The notes beneath the pieces are model-generated. The model saw only the letters and a list, made by a program, of their open reading frames with translations, searched no databases and was not told the DNA's origin. DNA of 64,000 nt from Actinoplanes sp. NBC_00393. GTDB taxonomy: Bacteria; Actinomycetota; Actinomycetes; Mycobacteriales; Micromonosporaceae. A program made the position numbers and the translations under genes. The stretch is taken from the NCBI RefSeq assembly GCF_036053395.1, contig NZ_CP107942.1:1516501-1580500 (forward strand). The letters run 5' to 3'. Within the stretch, counting starts at the first letter, position 1. Each line of letters opens with the position of its first letter. Of this stretch, positions 17,876 to 25,625 are shown piece after piece.

Positions 17876-18598
17876 TCAAGCGGAGACCGCGCTGACCGCG
17901 TCGAGGATGGAGGCGGTCACCGACTCCGGGTGGGACACGCTGATCGCGTGCGAGGCGCCGGAGACCTCCCGTACGCCCTTCGCGCCGGCCCGGTCGGCCA
18001 GGAAGCGCTGCAACGCGACCGGGATGTTCTTGTCCCGGTCGCCGAGGACGAACCAGGAGGGAATGGAGCGCCACGCGGGTGTCGCCGTGGGCAGGCCCTC
18101 GGTCAGGGCGGCCTCGGTGACCGGGCGCTGTGTCACGCTCATCACCGCGGCCTGGTGGGCCGGCAGGTCGGCGGCGAACTGGTGGTGGAAGGCGTCGCGC
18201 CGGATCACGAACTCGTTGCCGCCGCTGCTCAGCGGGTACGCCTCGAGCGCCTCGCCGAGCGTGCTGCCGGGGAACTTCGTGGACAGCTGGAACGCGGACT
18301 CGCCCTGGTCCGGGGCGAACGCGCAGACGTAGACGAGACCGGCCACCTGCTCGCTGCCGGCGGCCGCCTCGGTGATCACCATGCCACCGTACGAGTGGCC
18401 GACGAGGACGACCGGGCCGTCGATGGTGGCGAGCACGTCACGCACATAGGCGGCGTCGCCGGAGAGGCTGCGCAGCGGGTTGCCGGCGGCGATCACCGGC
18501 ACGTGGTTCGCCTGCAGCATCTCGGTGACTGCGGTCCAGCTGGCGGATTCGGCGAAGGCGCCGTGGACGAGTACGACGGTGGGCTTCTGCTGGGTCAT
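17876..18598 (-). CDS. Alpha/beta hydrolase, EstC/salicylate-esterase-like
   Basis: A 240-aa serine hydrolase. The N-terminus (TVVLVHGAFAESASW) provides the oxyanion hole. The nucleophile elbow is GHSYGG. The C-terminal SHAISVSHPE supplies the histidine. The pattern fits the EstC-like family of small actinobacterial and plant methylesterase relatives. The ATG at 18598 has AAAGGA upstream and lies 12 nt after the stop of the preceding hydrolase, so the two are co-transcribed. The natural substrate is unknown. Confidence 0.85.
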   Translation of the reverse strand: MTQQKPTVVLVHGAFAESASWTAVTEMLQANHVPVIAAGNPLRSLSGDAAYVRDVLATIDGPVVLVGHSYGGMVITEAAAGSEQVAGLVYVCAFAPDQGESAFQLSTKFPGSTLGEALEAYPLSSGGNEFVIRRDAFHHQFAADLPAHQAAVMSVTQRPVTEAALTEGLPTATPAWRSIPSWFVLGDRDKNIPVALQRFLADRAGAKGVREVSGASHAISVSHPESVTASILDAVSAVSA

Positions 18599-18610
18599 GA
18601 CAGGGTCCTT

Positions 18611-19561
18611 TCAGTACCGGCCGAGGGCCTTGCGGAGAACGTGAATCGCCTGCTCGATCGCGGCCGTCGTGGCGGCGGTCCCGCGCAGCGGGTTGAGCAT
18701 CATGAAGTCGTGGATCGTGCCGTTGTAACGGGCGCTCGTCGTGCGTACCCCGGCTGCGGTGAGCTTGCGGGCATAGGCCTCGCCCTCGTCGCGCAGCACG
18801 TCGCACTCGTCGACGAGCACGAACGCCTCGGGCAGCCCGGCCAGGTCGTCGAGGCTCGCCCGCAGCGGTGACGCGGTGATCTCGTCGCGTTTGTCCTTCT
18901 CCGGCAGGTAGGCGTCCCAGAACCAGGCCATCGCCTTGGCGGTCAGGTGCGGCCCGTCGGCGAACTCGCGGTAGCTGGGGGTGTCCTGGCCGGCGTCGGT
19001 GACCGGGTAGTACAACGACTGGTGCACGAAGCGCACCTCACCGCGCTGCTTGGCGAGGAGGGTCAGGGCGGCGGTCATGTTGCCGCCGACCGAGTCACCG
19101 GCGATCGCGACCCGGGAGGTGTCCAGACCTGAGGACCCTCCGTGCTCGGTGATCCAGCGGGCCACCGCGTACGCCTGCTCGATGGCGACCGGATAGCGGG
19201 CCTCCGGCGAGCGGTCGTAGTCGACGAACACGACCGCGGCGTCGGCGCCCACGGCGAGTTCCCGGATCAGCCGGTCGTGGGTGACGGCGCCGCCGAGGAT
19301 CCAGCCGCCACCGTGGACGTAGAGGATCGCCGGCAGCGGACCGGCCGAGCCCGGCGGCCGCACGATGCGGACGCGCACGTCGCCGGCGCCGGCCGGGACG
19401 GTGATCCAATTCTCGTCGACGTCGAGCTTGTCGATCGCCGCCGCCTGGATGTCGTCGAGCACCTGGCGGGCGCGGTCGACGCCCAGCTCGTACAGGAAAG
19501 GGGGTTCTGCCGTGGCGGCCGCGAAGGCCTGGGCCGCCGGTTCGAGGATGTGCTCGCTCAT
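18611..19561 (-). CDS. Alpha/beta hydrolase, hormone-sensitive-lipase family esterase
   Basis: A 316-aa esterase/lipase. The HSL-family HGGGW oxyanion motif (ILYVHGGGWILGG) and the nucleophile elbow GDSVGG (family usually GDSAGG) are both present, with VDECDVLRDEG carrying the acid region. Three alternative frames are shadows. I prefer the ATG at 19561 because AGGAAGG lies 7 nt upstream; an earlier start would extend into the promoter. It is the first gene of the hydrolase trio and sits 41 nt from the -10 of an ECF41-like promoter, divergent from the sigma factor gene. Confidence 0.87.
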   Translation of the reverse strand: MSEHILEPAAQAFAAATAEPPFLYELGVDRARQVLDDIQAAAIDKLDVDENWITVPAGAGDVRVRIVRPPGSAGPLPAILYVHGGGWILGGAVTHDRLIRELAVGADAAVVFVDYDRSPEARYPVAIEQAYAVARWITEHGGSSGLDTSRVAIAGDSVGGNMTAALTLLAKQRGEVRFVHQSLYYPVTDAGQDTPSYREFADGPHLTAKAMAWFWDAYLPEKDKRDEITASPLRASLDDLAGLPEAFVLVDECDVLRDEGEAYARKLTAAGVRTTSARYNGTIHDFMMLNPLRGTAATTAAIEQAIHVLRKALGRY

Positions 19562-19601
19562 CTGGTTGCCTTCCTGGCGCGGAATCGCTGTCACGAGCCC
19601 A

Positions 19602-19628
19602 GACCGGGCAGCCGCGGGATGTGTGACA
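19602..19628 (-). promoter_or_regulatory. ECF41-type promoter for the hydrolase trio
   Basis: On the minus strand TGTCACA (19628-19622), 16 nt, then GGTC (19605-19602). The ECF41 consensus as I know it is TGTCACA-N16-CGTC. The initiation site would be about 35 nt upstream of the ATG at 19561. The same motif with the same spacing occurs at 20585. Confidence 0.65.
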
Positions 19629-19697
19629 CGGGACGCGTTGGAATTCCGGCCGGATTCAGCGAAGGATGGTCATCGGCGCGAAGACATTGGGGGGCCA

Positions 19698-20570
19698 GTG
19701 GTAGTGGAAACCGAAGATCTCGACGAAGCGGCGAGGATCTTCACGAGCGTGCGGCCGCGGCTGTTCGGCATCGCGTACCGCATGCTCAGCAGCGCTGCCG
19801 AGGCCGAGGACCTGGTGCAGGACGTGTGGCTGCGGTGGCAGACCACCGATCGCAGCGCGGTGCTCAACCCGGCCGCGTTCCTGGCCACCACGACCACCCG
19901 GCTGGCGATCAACGCGCTGCAGTCGGCGCGGGTGCGGCGGGAGACGTACATCGGGCCGTGGCTGCCCGAGCCGGTCGACACCAGCGCAGATCCGTACCTG
20001 GGGGCCGAGCGCGGTGAGGCGCTGGAGTTCGCGTCGCTGATCCTGATGGAGAAGCTCACCGCCAACGAGCGCGCGGCGTACGTGTTGCGCGAGGCCTTCG
20101 ACTATCCGTACGGGCAGATCGCCGACATCCTGCACTCCACCGAACCCGCGGTCCGCCAGCTGGTCAGCCGGGCCCGCAAGCACGTCACCGGGGAACGGCG
20201 TACGCCGGTGAGCTCCGAGGCGCAGAAGGAGCTGCTCGCCACCTTCGTCGCGGCCGCCCGCTCCGGCGATATGGCCGAGCTGGAGCGGCTGTTCGCGGTG
20301 GACGTCGTCAGCCTCTCCGACGGCAACGGCGCGAAGCAGGTCTCGCGTTACCCGGTCACCGGCGCCGGCAAGATCGCGAACATGTACCACGTGATCTCCG
20401 GCTGGTTCTGGGAGGGCCTCGAGGTGCGGTTCGCCGAGGTGAACGGGCAGCCGGCAGCCCTGCTGCTGCGCGACGGGCAGGTGAACGCCGTGCTCGCGAT
20501 CACCGCCTCGGCCGACGGCATCGACCAGCTGCTGTGGATGATGAACCCGGCGAAACTCGCAGCGTTGTAG
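19698..20570 (+). CDS. sigJ: ECF41-family RNA polymerase sigma factor with fused SnoaL-like domain (SigJ type)
   Basis: A 290-aa extracytoplasmic-function sigma factor. Region sigma2 (about 5-75; RMLSSAAEAEDLVQDVWLRW) and sigma4 (about 110-165; EAFDYPYGQIADILHSTEPAVRQL) are followed by a SnoaL-like domain (about 175-290). ECF41 members have no classical anti-sigma factor; this domain regulates them in cis. All three subfamily marks are present: linker WLPEP at residues 88-92, DGNGAK near 207 (usual DGGGK) and NPAKL at 283-287 (usual NPDKL). The GTG at 19698 is chosen because sigma2 starts about 10 residues later. It lies between two matching ECF41 promoters, which probably form its local regulon. 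Confidence 0.88.
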   Translation: MVVETEDLDEAARIFTSVRPRLFGIAYRMLSSAAEAEDLVQDVWLRWQTTDRSAVLNPAAFLATTTTRLAINALQSARVRRETYIGPWLPEPVDTSADPYLGAERGEALEFASLILMEKLTANERAAYVLREAFDYPYGQIADILHSTEPAVRQLVSRARKHVTGERRTPVSSEAQKELLATFVAAARSGDMAELERLFAVDVVSLSDGNGAKQVSRYPVTGAGKIANMYHVISGWFWEGLEVRFAEVNGQPAALLLRDGQVNAVLAITASADGIDQLLWMMNPAKLAAL

Positions 20571-20576
20571 GTCACA

Positions 20577-20600
20577 CCGCCGGTTGTCACAAACCGGCGG
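20577..20600 (+). terminator. Hairpin after the sigma factor, overlapping the next promoter
   Basis: A perfect 9-bp inverted repeat (CCGCCGGTT / AACCGGCGG) flanks GTCACA, starting 7 nt after the sigma stop. The -35 of the downstream ECF41 promoter lies in its loop and left arm, so the two functions overlap in one element. Confidence 0.5.
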
Positions 20601-20611
20601 GCTGTCCGGTC
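20585..20611 (+). promoter_or_regulatory. ECF41-type promoter for the NDH-2-like gene
   Basis: TGTCACA (20585-20591), 16 nt, GGTC (20608-20611), identical in layout to the promoter at 19628-19602. The ATG of the flavoprotein begins 9 nt after the -10, so transcription probably starts at or next to the ATG and the mRNA is leaderless. Confidence 0.68.
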
Positions 20612-20619
20612 CTACAGGT

Positions 20620-22023
20620 ATGAGAACGATTCTGGTGGTGGGCGGCGGTTACGCGGGCTTCTACACGGCCTGGAAGCTGGAGAAGAAGCTGCGCCGTGAC
20701 GAGGCGCAGGTCGTCGTGGTCGATCCGCGGCCGTACATGACGTATCAGCCGTTCCTGCCCGAGGTGCTGGCCGGCTCGGTCGAGGCCCGGCACGCCGCGG
20801 TGTCGCTGCGCCGGCACCTGCGGCGCACCCGCCTGATCGCGGGCCGTGTCGTGCAGGTCGACCACGCGCACCGGCAGGTCACCGTGCAGCCGGTGGAGGG
20901 CCCGGAGTACCGGCTCGACTACGACATCATCGTCGTCACCGCCGGTGCCATCACCCGCAAACTGGGTATCCCCGGGGTGGCGGAGCAGGCCATCGGCATG
21001 AAGCACGTGGAGGAGGCGGTGGCGATCCGGGACCGTCTGCTGACCAACTTCGACCGGGCCTCGACGCTGCCGGCCGGGCCGCAGCGCCGGCGGTTGCTGA
21101 CCGTGACGTTCGTCGGCGGCGGGTTCTCCGGCGTCGAGGGCATCGGCGAGCTGCTGTCGCTGGCCACCGCCCTGGTGCGCAAGTATCCCGAGCTGGACCC
21201 CGGCGAGCTGAGCTTCCACCTGGTGGAGGCCCGGGACCGGATCCTGCCCGAGGTCACCGACAAGCCCGGCCGCTGGGTGGTCGAGTCGCTGGAGAAGCGG
21301 GGCGCCCGGGTCCACCTCAACGCCCAGCTGGTCTCCGCCGACGGCGGGCACGTGGTGCTGTCGACCGGCGAGGAGTTCGACTCCGACCTGATCGTCTGGA
21401 CCGCGGGCAACGGCGCGAACCCGATGGTGCGCAGCCACACCGACCTGCCGGTGGACGCTCGCGGCATGCTGATCGTGCGCGCCGACCTGCGCGTCGGCAC
21501 CGAGGACGAGCCGGTCGAGGACGCCTGGGGCGCCGGTGACGACGCGGCGGTGCCCGACCTCGCGGTCGCCCGGCCGGGTGCGGCCACCGTGCCCAACGCC
21601 CAGCACGCGGTGCGCCAGGGCAAGCTGCTGGCCAAGAACATCGCGGCCACCCTGCGCGGCCGCCGGACCAGGCAATACAAACACCACAGCCTGGGTACGG
21701 TCGCCACGCTCGGCCTCGGCCGCGGCATCTTCCAGTACCGCGGCATCGTCATCAAGGGTCTGCCCGCGTGGCTGATGCACCGCGGCTACCACGTGCTGGC
21801 GGTGCCGAGTTGGGAGCGCAAGGTCCGGGTGCTCGCGGTCTGGCTGACCGCCGCCCTGTTCGGCCGCGACATCGTCTCGCTGGCCTCGGTGCAGGACCCG
21901 CGCCACGAGTTCGTGACCGGCGGAGAAGCACCCCGCAGCGAGAAACAGGGCAGCGAGAAGCAGGGCAGCGAGAAACAGGGCGCGGAGCCGTCCTCGAGAC
22001 TCGAACATGCCGGATCGGCGTGA
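20620..22023 (+). CDS. NDH-2-like NAD(P)/FAD-dependent oxidoreductase
   Basis: A 467-aa flavoprotein related to the NDH-2 gene at the left edge. It has an N-terminal FAD motif (TILVVGGGYAGFYTAWKLE), a second dinucleotide fold (VTFVGGGFSGVEGIGEL) and the late segment DAWGAGDDAAVPD. After a hydrophobic, partly amphipathic membrane-contacting region the C-terminus ends in three SEKQG repeats. The ATG at 20620 lies directly downstream of an ECF41-type promoter, and no RBS fits inside such a short leader. Oxidoreductases are among the known ECF41 targets, which agrees with the position. The last 17 nt overlap the next gene. Confidence 0.87.
   Translation: MRTILVVGGGYAGFYTAWKLEKKLRRDEAQVVVVDPRPYMTYQPFLPEVLAGSVEARHAAVSLRRHLRRTRLIAGRVVQVDHAHRQVTVQPVEGPEYRLDYDIIVVTAGAITRKLGIPGVAEQAIGMKHVEEAVAIRDRLLTNFDRASTLPAGPQRRRLLTVTFVGGGFSGVEGIGELLSLATALVRKYPELDPGELSFHLVEARDRILPEVTDKPGRWVVESLEKRGARVHLNAQLVSADGGHVVLSTGEEFDSDLIVWTAGNGANPMVRSHTDLPVDARGMLIVRADLRVGTEDEPVEDAWGAGDDAAVPDLAVARPGAATVPNAQHAVRQGKLLAKNIAATLRGRRTRQYKHHSLGTVATLGLGRGIFQYRGIVIKGLPAWLMHRGYHVLAVPSWERKVRVLAVWLTAALFGRDIVSLASVQDPRHEFVTGGEAPRSEKQGSEKQGSEKQGAEPSSRLEHAGSA
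21939..21983 (+). repeat. Three 15-bp in-frame repeats at the 3' end of the NDH-2-like gene
   Basis: Three copies of a unit like GGCAGCGAGAAACAG encode repeated GSEKQ near the C-terminus; the tail looks disordered and copy number may vary. Confidence 0.7.
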
Positions 22024-22342
22024 CCTCGTGGCCAGGCTGGCCGACGCCTGCCTGCACGGGGACGTCGCGGCCCTGGAGGCCGTACTGACCACCGATGCCG
22101 TCGCCGTGTGCGACGGCATCGGCCTGCTGCCGGTCCGCGGCGCCGCGGACGTGGCCCGGCTGCTCACCCGGCTGACCGGCGGCGGCGCGGACCTCACCAG
22201 CGAATCGGTGAACGGAACACCGGGCCTGGCCCTGCGCCGCGCCGGCCGGGTCGTCGCGGTGGCTGCCGTGCAGCCCGCGGGTGACCGGATCGCCACCGTC
22301 TGGATAGTCCTGAACCCGGCCAAGCTCAGCGGCTGGAACTGA
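22007..22342 (+). CDS. Stand-alone SnoaL-like protein resembling the ECF41 regulatory domain
   Basis: A 111-aa protein that looks like a free copy of the C-terminal domain of the sigma factor at 19698. Both have an ARLADACLHGDVAAL-type first helix (sigma: AAARSGDMAELERLF), a DG-x-G site followed by PVxG (CDGIGLLPVRG against DGNGAK...PVTG) and the closing NPAKL (residues 103-107). It contains no sigma2 or sigma4. It overlaps the NDH-2-like gene by 17 nt and so belongs to the operon driven by the ECF41-type promoter. Possible roles are trans-regulation of the sigma factor or ligand binding/catalysis as in other SnoaL proteins; neither is proven. Confidence 0.72.
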   Translation: MPDRRDLVARLADACLHGDVAALEAVLTTDAVAVCDGIGLLPVRGAADVARLLTRLTGGGADLTSESVNGTPGLALRRAGRVVAVAAVQPAGDRIATVWIVLNPAKLSGWN

Positions 22343-22362
22343 CCATTGCCGAGAGTGGATCC

Positions 22363-22381
22363 TTAGGTTAGGTTGCCCTTA
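22363..22381. promoter_or_regulatory. IdeR/DmdR-like iron box
   Basis: TTAGGTTAGGTTGCCCTTA matches the actinobacterial iron-box consensus TTAGGTTAGGCTAACCTAA at 15 of 19 positions, with a perfect left half. It sits 16 bp before the TTG start of the tetR-irtA-irtB operon, where Fe-bound repressor would block transcription. Confidence 0.7.
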
Positions 22382-22397
22382 GTTTCAGGGGGTAACT

Positions 22398-23099
22398 TTG
22401 ACTAGGCGCATCGGTGGCCGTCCACCGCAGATCGGCCGCGACGACATCGTCCGGGCCGGCCGCGAGCTGGGCATGAGCCGGCTGAGCGTGAAAGCCGTCG
22501 CCGCCGCGCTCGGCGTCACCCCGACCGCGCTCTACCGGCACGTCGACGGCCGGTTCGGCCTCGAACGCGTGGTCGGCGAGAGCATCCTGGCCGGCCTCAC
22601 CCTGCGTGACGATCCGGCCGACGACCTCGAACCGCACCTGTTGAGCTTCGCGCTCCAGCTGCGCGAGTTCGTGCTGGCCCATCCCGGCCTGGCGAGATAT
22701 CTGCAGATCCTGTTCCCGCGTGGCGACAGCGGCCGGCGCCTGCTCACCGCCGAGGTCGAGGCGCTCGTCCGGCGCGGCTACCGGCCGGACGCCGCGGTCG
22801 TGGTCAGTGGCGCGGTGGCCTCGCTGAGCATCGCGATGACCGCCTCCGAGGAGAGCAGCGTCGCCGCCGAGACCGAGGACCTGACCGGATTGGACCGGGA
22901 ACGCCAGGCCGCGGTCGAGCAACTGGCGACCGACGCGCACCTGGCCGCGGCGCACTCGGTGCTGCCGCAGGTGAGCCGCCCGGCGTACGTACGGATGCTG
23001 CTGACCGCGGCCATCCGGGGACTGATCCAGGTCGCCCCGCCGGGGCGGCCGGTCGCGGAGATCATCGCCGACCTCTCCGGCGAGAAGGAGCAAGCGTAG
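22398..23099 (+). CDS. TetR family regulator heading the irtAB operon
   Basis: A 233-aa regulator. The N-terminal helix-turn-helix is clear (SVKAVAAALGVTPTALYRHVDG). The C-terminal part is the all-helical ligand-binding/dimer domain. The start is TTG at 22398, with AGGGGG 5 nt upstream; the first residues TRRIGGRPPQI form the usual basic arm. Its stop TAG is directly followed by the irtA ATG. An iron box overlaps its promoter, so it should be expressed when iron is scarce along with the importer. The ligand and target are unknown; self-regulation of this operon is the simplest guess. Confidence 0.83.
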   Translation: MTRRIGGRPPQIGRDDIVRAGRELGMSRLSVKAVAAALGVTPTALYRHVDGRFGLERVVGESILAGLTLRDDPADDLEPHLLSFALQLREFVLAHPGLARYLQILFPRGDSGRRLLTAEVEALVRRGYRPDAAVVVSGAVASLSIAMTASEESSVAAETEDLTGLDRERQAAVEQLATDAHLAAAHSVLPQVSRPAYVRMLLTAAIRGLIQVAPPGRPVAEIIADLSGEKEQA

Positions 23100-25625
23100 A
23101 TGGCGCGGGGTTTTCAGGGTGCGATGATGCGGAGCTTCGGCGCCCGCGATCACCAGGCGACCGTGGTGGGCAGACAGCTCCTGGCGCCGAACTTCCTCCG
23201 GGTACGCATGACGTCCCCGACCCTCTTCCAGGACGCGCAGGCGGGACCGACGGCGTGGCTGCGGTTCTGGTTCCCCGACCCGGACGGCGGCGACGCCGAG
23301 CACCAGCGGGCCTACACGCTCTCCGAGGCCGACGAGCAGGCCGGCACATTCGCGGTGGACGTGGTGATCCACGAGCCGGCCGGGCCGGCCTCGCTGTGGG
23401 CGCAGCGGGCCGAGCCCGGCGCCACGATCGCGGTGACGTCGCTCGGCTCGTCCAGGTTCGAGGTTCCGGACGAGCCGCCCGCCGGATATCTGCTGATCGG
23501 TGACTCGGCGTCGATCCCGGCGATCACCGGCATTCTCGGCGCGATCCCGGAAGACATCCCGGTCGAGGTCTATCTGGAGCAGCACGACGACGATGACCTG
23601 CTGATCCCGCTCGGCACCCATCCGCGGATGAACCTGCACCGGGTTCCACGCCGCGGCCCGGCCTCGCTCGCTGCCGCGATCGAGGCCCGGGACTGGTCCG
23701 ACTGGTTCGCCTGGGTCGCGGTCGAGTCCGGGTCGCTCAAGCAGTTGCGGCTGCGGCTGCGCGACGAGTTCGGTTTTCCCAAGACCGAGATGTACGCCCA
23801 GGCGTACTGGTATCACGGCCGGGCGATGGGCAAGCTCCGGGCGACCGGTGTGCCCGAGGAACCGCAGCCGGAGATTCCGAAGCCCGAACCGGCCACGACG
23901 AAGCAGGGCGCCTGGCGTGCGCAGGCCGGCGGCCGGCTGCTCGCCCCGCTGAAGTCCACCCTGATCCTGGCCGGCGTGCTCCAGGCGCTGGTCACCCTGA
24001 TCCAGCTGGCCCCGTTCGTGCTGCTCGCCGAACTCGCCCGGGCCCTGCTCGCCGGTGAGTCCGGCGTCCGTGCGGCACTCTGGGCGGCCGGGCTGGTCGG
24101 CGCCGGGGTGTTGCTCGGCTCGGCGCTGACCCTGTGGCTGCACGCGGTCGACGCCCGCTTCGCCGGGGACCTGCGCCGCCGGCTGCTCGGCAAACTGGCT
24201 CGGCTGCCCCTGGGCTGGTTCACCGACCGCGGCTCCGGCCAGGTCAAACAGCTCGTCCAGGACGACACCCTGGCCCTGCACTACCTGGTCACGCACGCCG
24301 TGCCGGATGCGGTCGCCGCGGTGGTCGCGCCGGTGAGCGTACTCGTCTATCTGTTCCTCGTGGACTGGCGGATCGCGCTGTTGCTGTTCGTCCCGGTCCT
24401 GGTCTACGTGTTCACCATGTACGTCATGCTGGTCCAGTCCGGGACCCGGCCCGCCCAGTATCTGCGCTGGTCGGAGCGGATGAATGCGGAGGCCGGCGCC
24501 TATCTGGACGGCCAGCCGGTGATCCGGGTGTTCGGCGGTGCGGCCGCGTCCTCGTTCCGGGCCCGACAGGACGAGTACATCGCCTTCCTCGGCGACTGGC
24601 AGCGCCCGTTCACCGGCAAGAAGACCCTGATGGACCTGGCCACCCGCCCGGCCACCTTCCTGCTGCTGATCACCGCGTCCGGCACGCTGTTCGTCACGAA
24701 CGGCAGCATGGATCCGGTCACCCTGCTGCCGTTCCTGCTGCTCGGCACCACGTTCGGCGCGCGGCTGCTCGGCATCGGCTACGGGCTCAGCGGTCTGCGC
24801 GGCGGTCTGCTCGCCGCCCGCCGCATTCAGGTCACCCTCGACGAGGCCGAACTGGACATGCGCGAACCGTCCGCCGCCGAGCAGACCGGCACCGTGGAGT
24901 TCGACCGGGTCGGATTCGCCTACCGGCCGGGTGTCCCGGTGCTCAGCGACATCTCGCTCACCCTGGAACCGGGTACGGTGACCGCGCTGGTCGGGCCGTC
25001 CGGGTCGGGCAAGTCGACGCTCGCCGCGCTGCTCGCCCGCTTCCACGACGTCGGCGAGGGAGCGATCCGGATCGGCGGCCGCGACCTGCGTGAGCTGACC
25101 GCCGACGAGCTCTACACCCGCGTCGGGTTCGTCTTCCAGCAGACCCAGCTCGTGCACGGCACGGTCCGTGAGAACATCGCCCTGGCCGTGCCGGACGCGA
25201 CCGGCGAGCAGGTCGAGGCGGCGGCCCGGGCCGCCCAGATCCACGACCGGATCGTACGGCTACCCGACGGCTACCACACGGTCCTCGGACCCGACGCCGC
25301 CCTGTCCGGCGGCGAACGTCAACGGCTCACCATCGCCCGGGCCCTGCTCGCCGACACCCCGGTGCTCGTCCTCGACGAGGCGACCGCGTTCGCCGACCCC
25401 GAGTCGGAGTACCTGGTCCAGCAGGCCCTCAACCGGCTCACCGCCGGCCGTACCGTGCTGGTCATCGCGCACCGCCTGCGCACGGTGACCGGCGCCGACC
25501 GGATCGTGGTGCTCGATGCCGGCCGGATCGCCGAGAGCGGCACCCACGACGAACTGCTCGCCCGCGACGGCCGCTACCGCAAGCTCTGGGACGCCGGCGC
25601 CGCCCGTACGGAGATGGTCCGATGA
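23100..25625 (+). CDS. irtA: IrtA-type siderophore ABC transporter with N-terminal siderophore-interacting (SIP) domain
   Basis: An 841-aa membrane protein. Residues about 1-255 form a SIP/ferredoxin-reductase-like flavin domain ([37 protein letters not shown]). A six-helix exporter-type membrane domain follows (about 285-560), then a nucleotide-binding domain with Walker [10 protein letters not shown] at 632-640, signature LSGGE and Walker B LVLDEAT. This order is that of mycobacterial IrtA, where the SIP domain reduces imported ferric siderophore and IrtA works as a heterodimer with IrtB, importing despite its exporter fold. The ATG directly abuts the tetR stop, with AAGGAG upstream. It overlaps irtB by 4 nt. 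An iron box lies upstream of the operon. Confidence 0.92.
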   Translation: MARGFQGAMMRSFGARDHQATVVGRQLLAPNFLRVRMTSPTLFQDAQAGPTAWLRFWFPDPDGGDAEHQRAYTLSEADEQAGTFAVDVVIHEPAGPASLWAQRAEPGATIAVTSLGSSRFEVPDEPPAGYLLIGDSASIPAITGILGAIPEDIPVEVYLEQHDDDDLLIPLGTHPRMNLHRVPRRGPASLAAAIEARDWSDWFAWVAVESGSLKQLRLRLRDEFGFPKTEMYAQAYWYHGRAMGKLRATGVPEEPQPEIPKPEPATTKQGAWRAQAGGRLLAPLKSTLILAGVLQALVTLIQLAPFVLLAELARALLAGESGVRAALWAAGLVGAGVLLGSALTLWLHAVDARFAGDLRRRLLGKLARLPLGWFTDRGSGQVKQLVQDDTLALHYLVTHAVPDAVAAVVAPVSVLVYLFLVDWRIALLLFVPVLVYVFTMYVMLVQSGTRPAQYLRWSERMNAEAGAYLDGQPVIRVFGGAAASSFRARQDEYIAFLGDWQRPFTGKKTLMDLATRPATFLLLITASGTLFVTNGSMDPVTLLPFLLLGTTFGARLLGIGYGLSGLRGGLLAARRIQVTLDEAELDMREPSAAEQTGTVEFDRVGFAYRPGVPVLSDISLTLEPGTVTALVGPSGSGKSTLAALLARFHDVGEGAIRIGGRDLRELTADELYTRVGFVFQQTQLVHGTVRENIALAVPDATGEQVEAAARAAQIHDRIVRLPDGYHTVLGPDAALSGGERQRLTIARALLADTPVLVLDEATAFADPESEYLVQQALNRLTAGRTVLVIAHRLRTVTGADRIVVLDAGRIAESGTHDELLARDGRYRKLWDAGAARTEMVR

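Noticed and set aside
22368..25244. 958-aa minus-strand frame opposite tetR and irtA
   Set aside because: Open only because of GC-rich third positions; no domain, composition dominated by Arg/Gly/Glu/Gln, while the plus strand has two clear genes.
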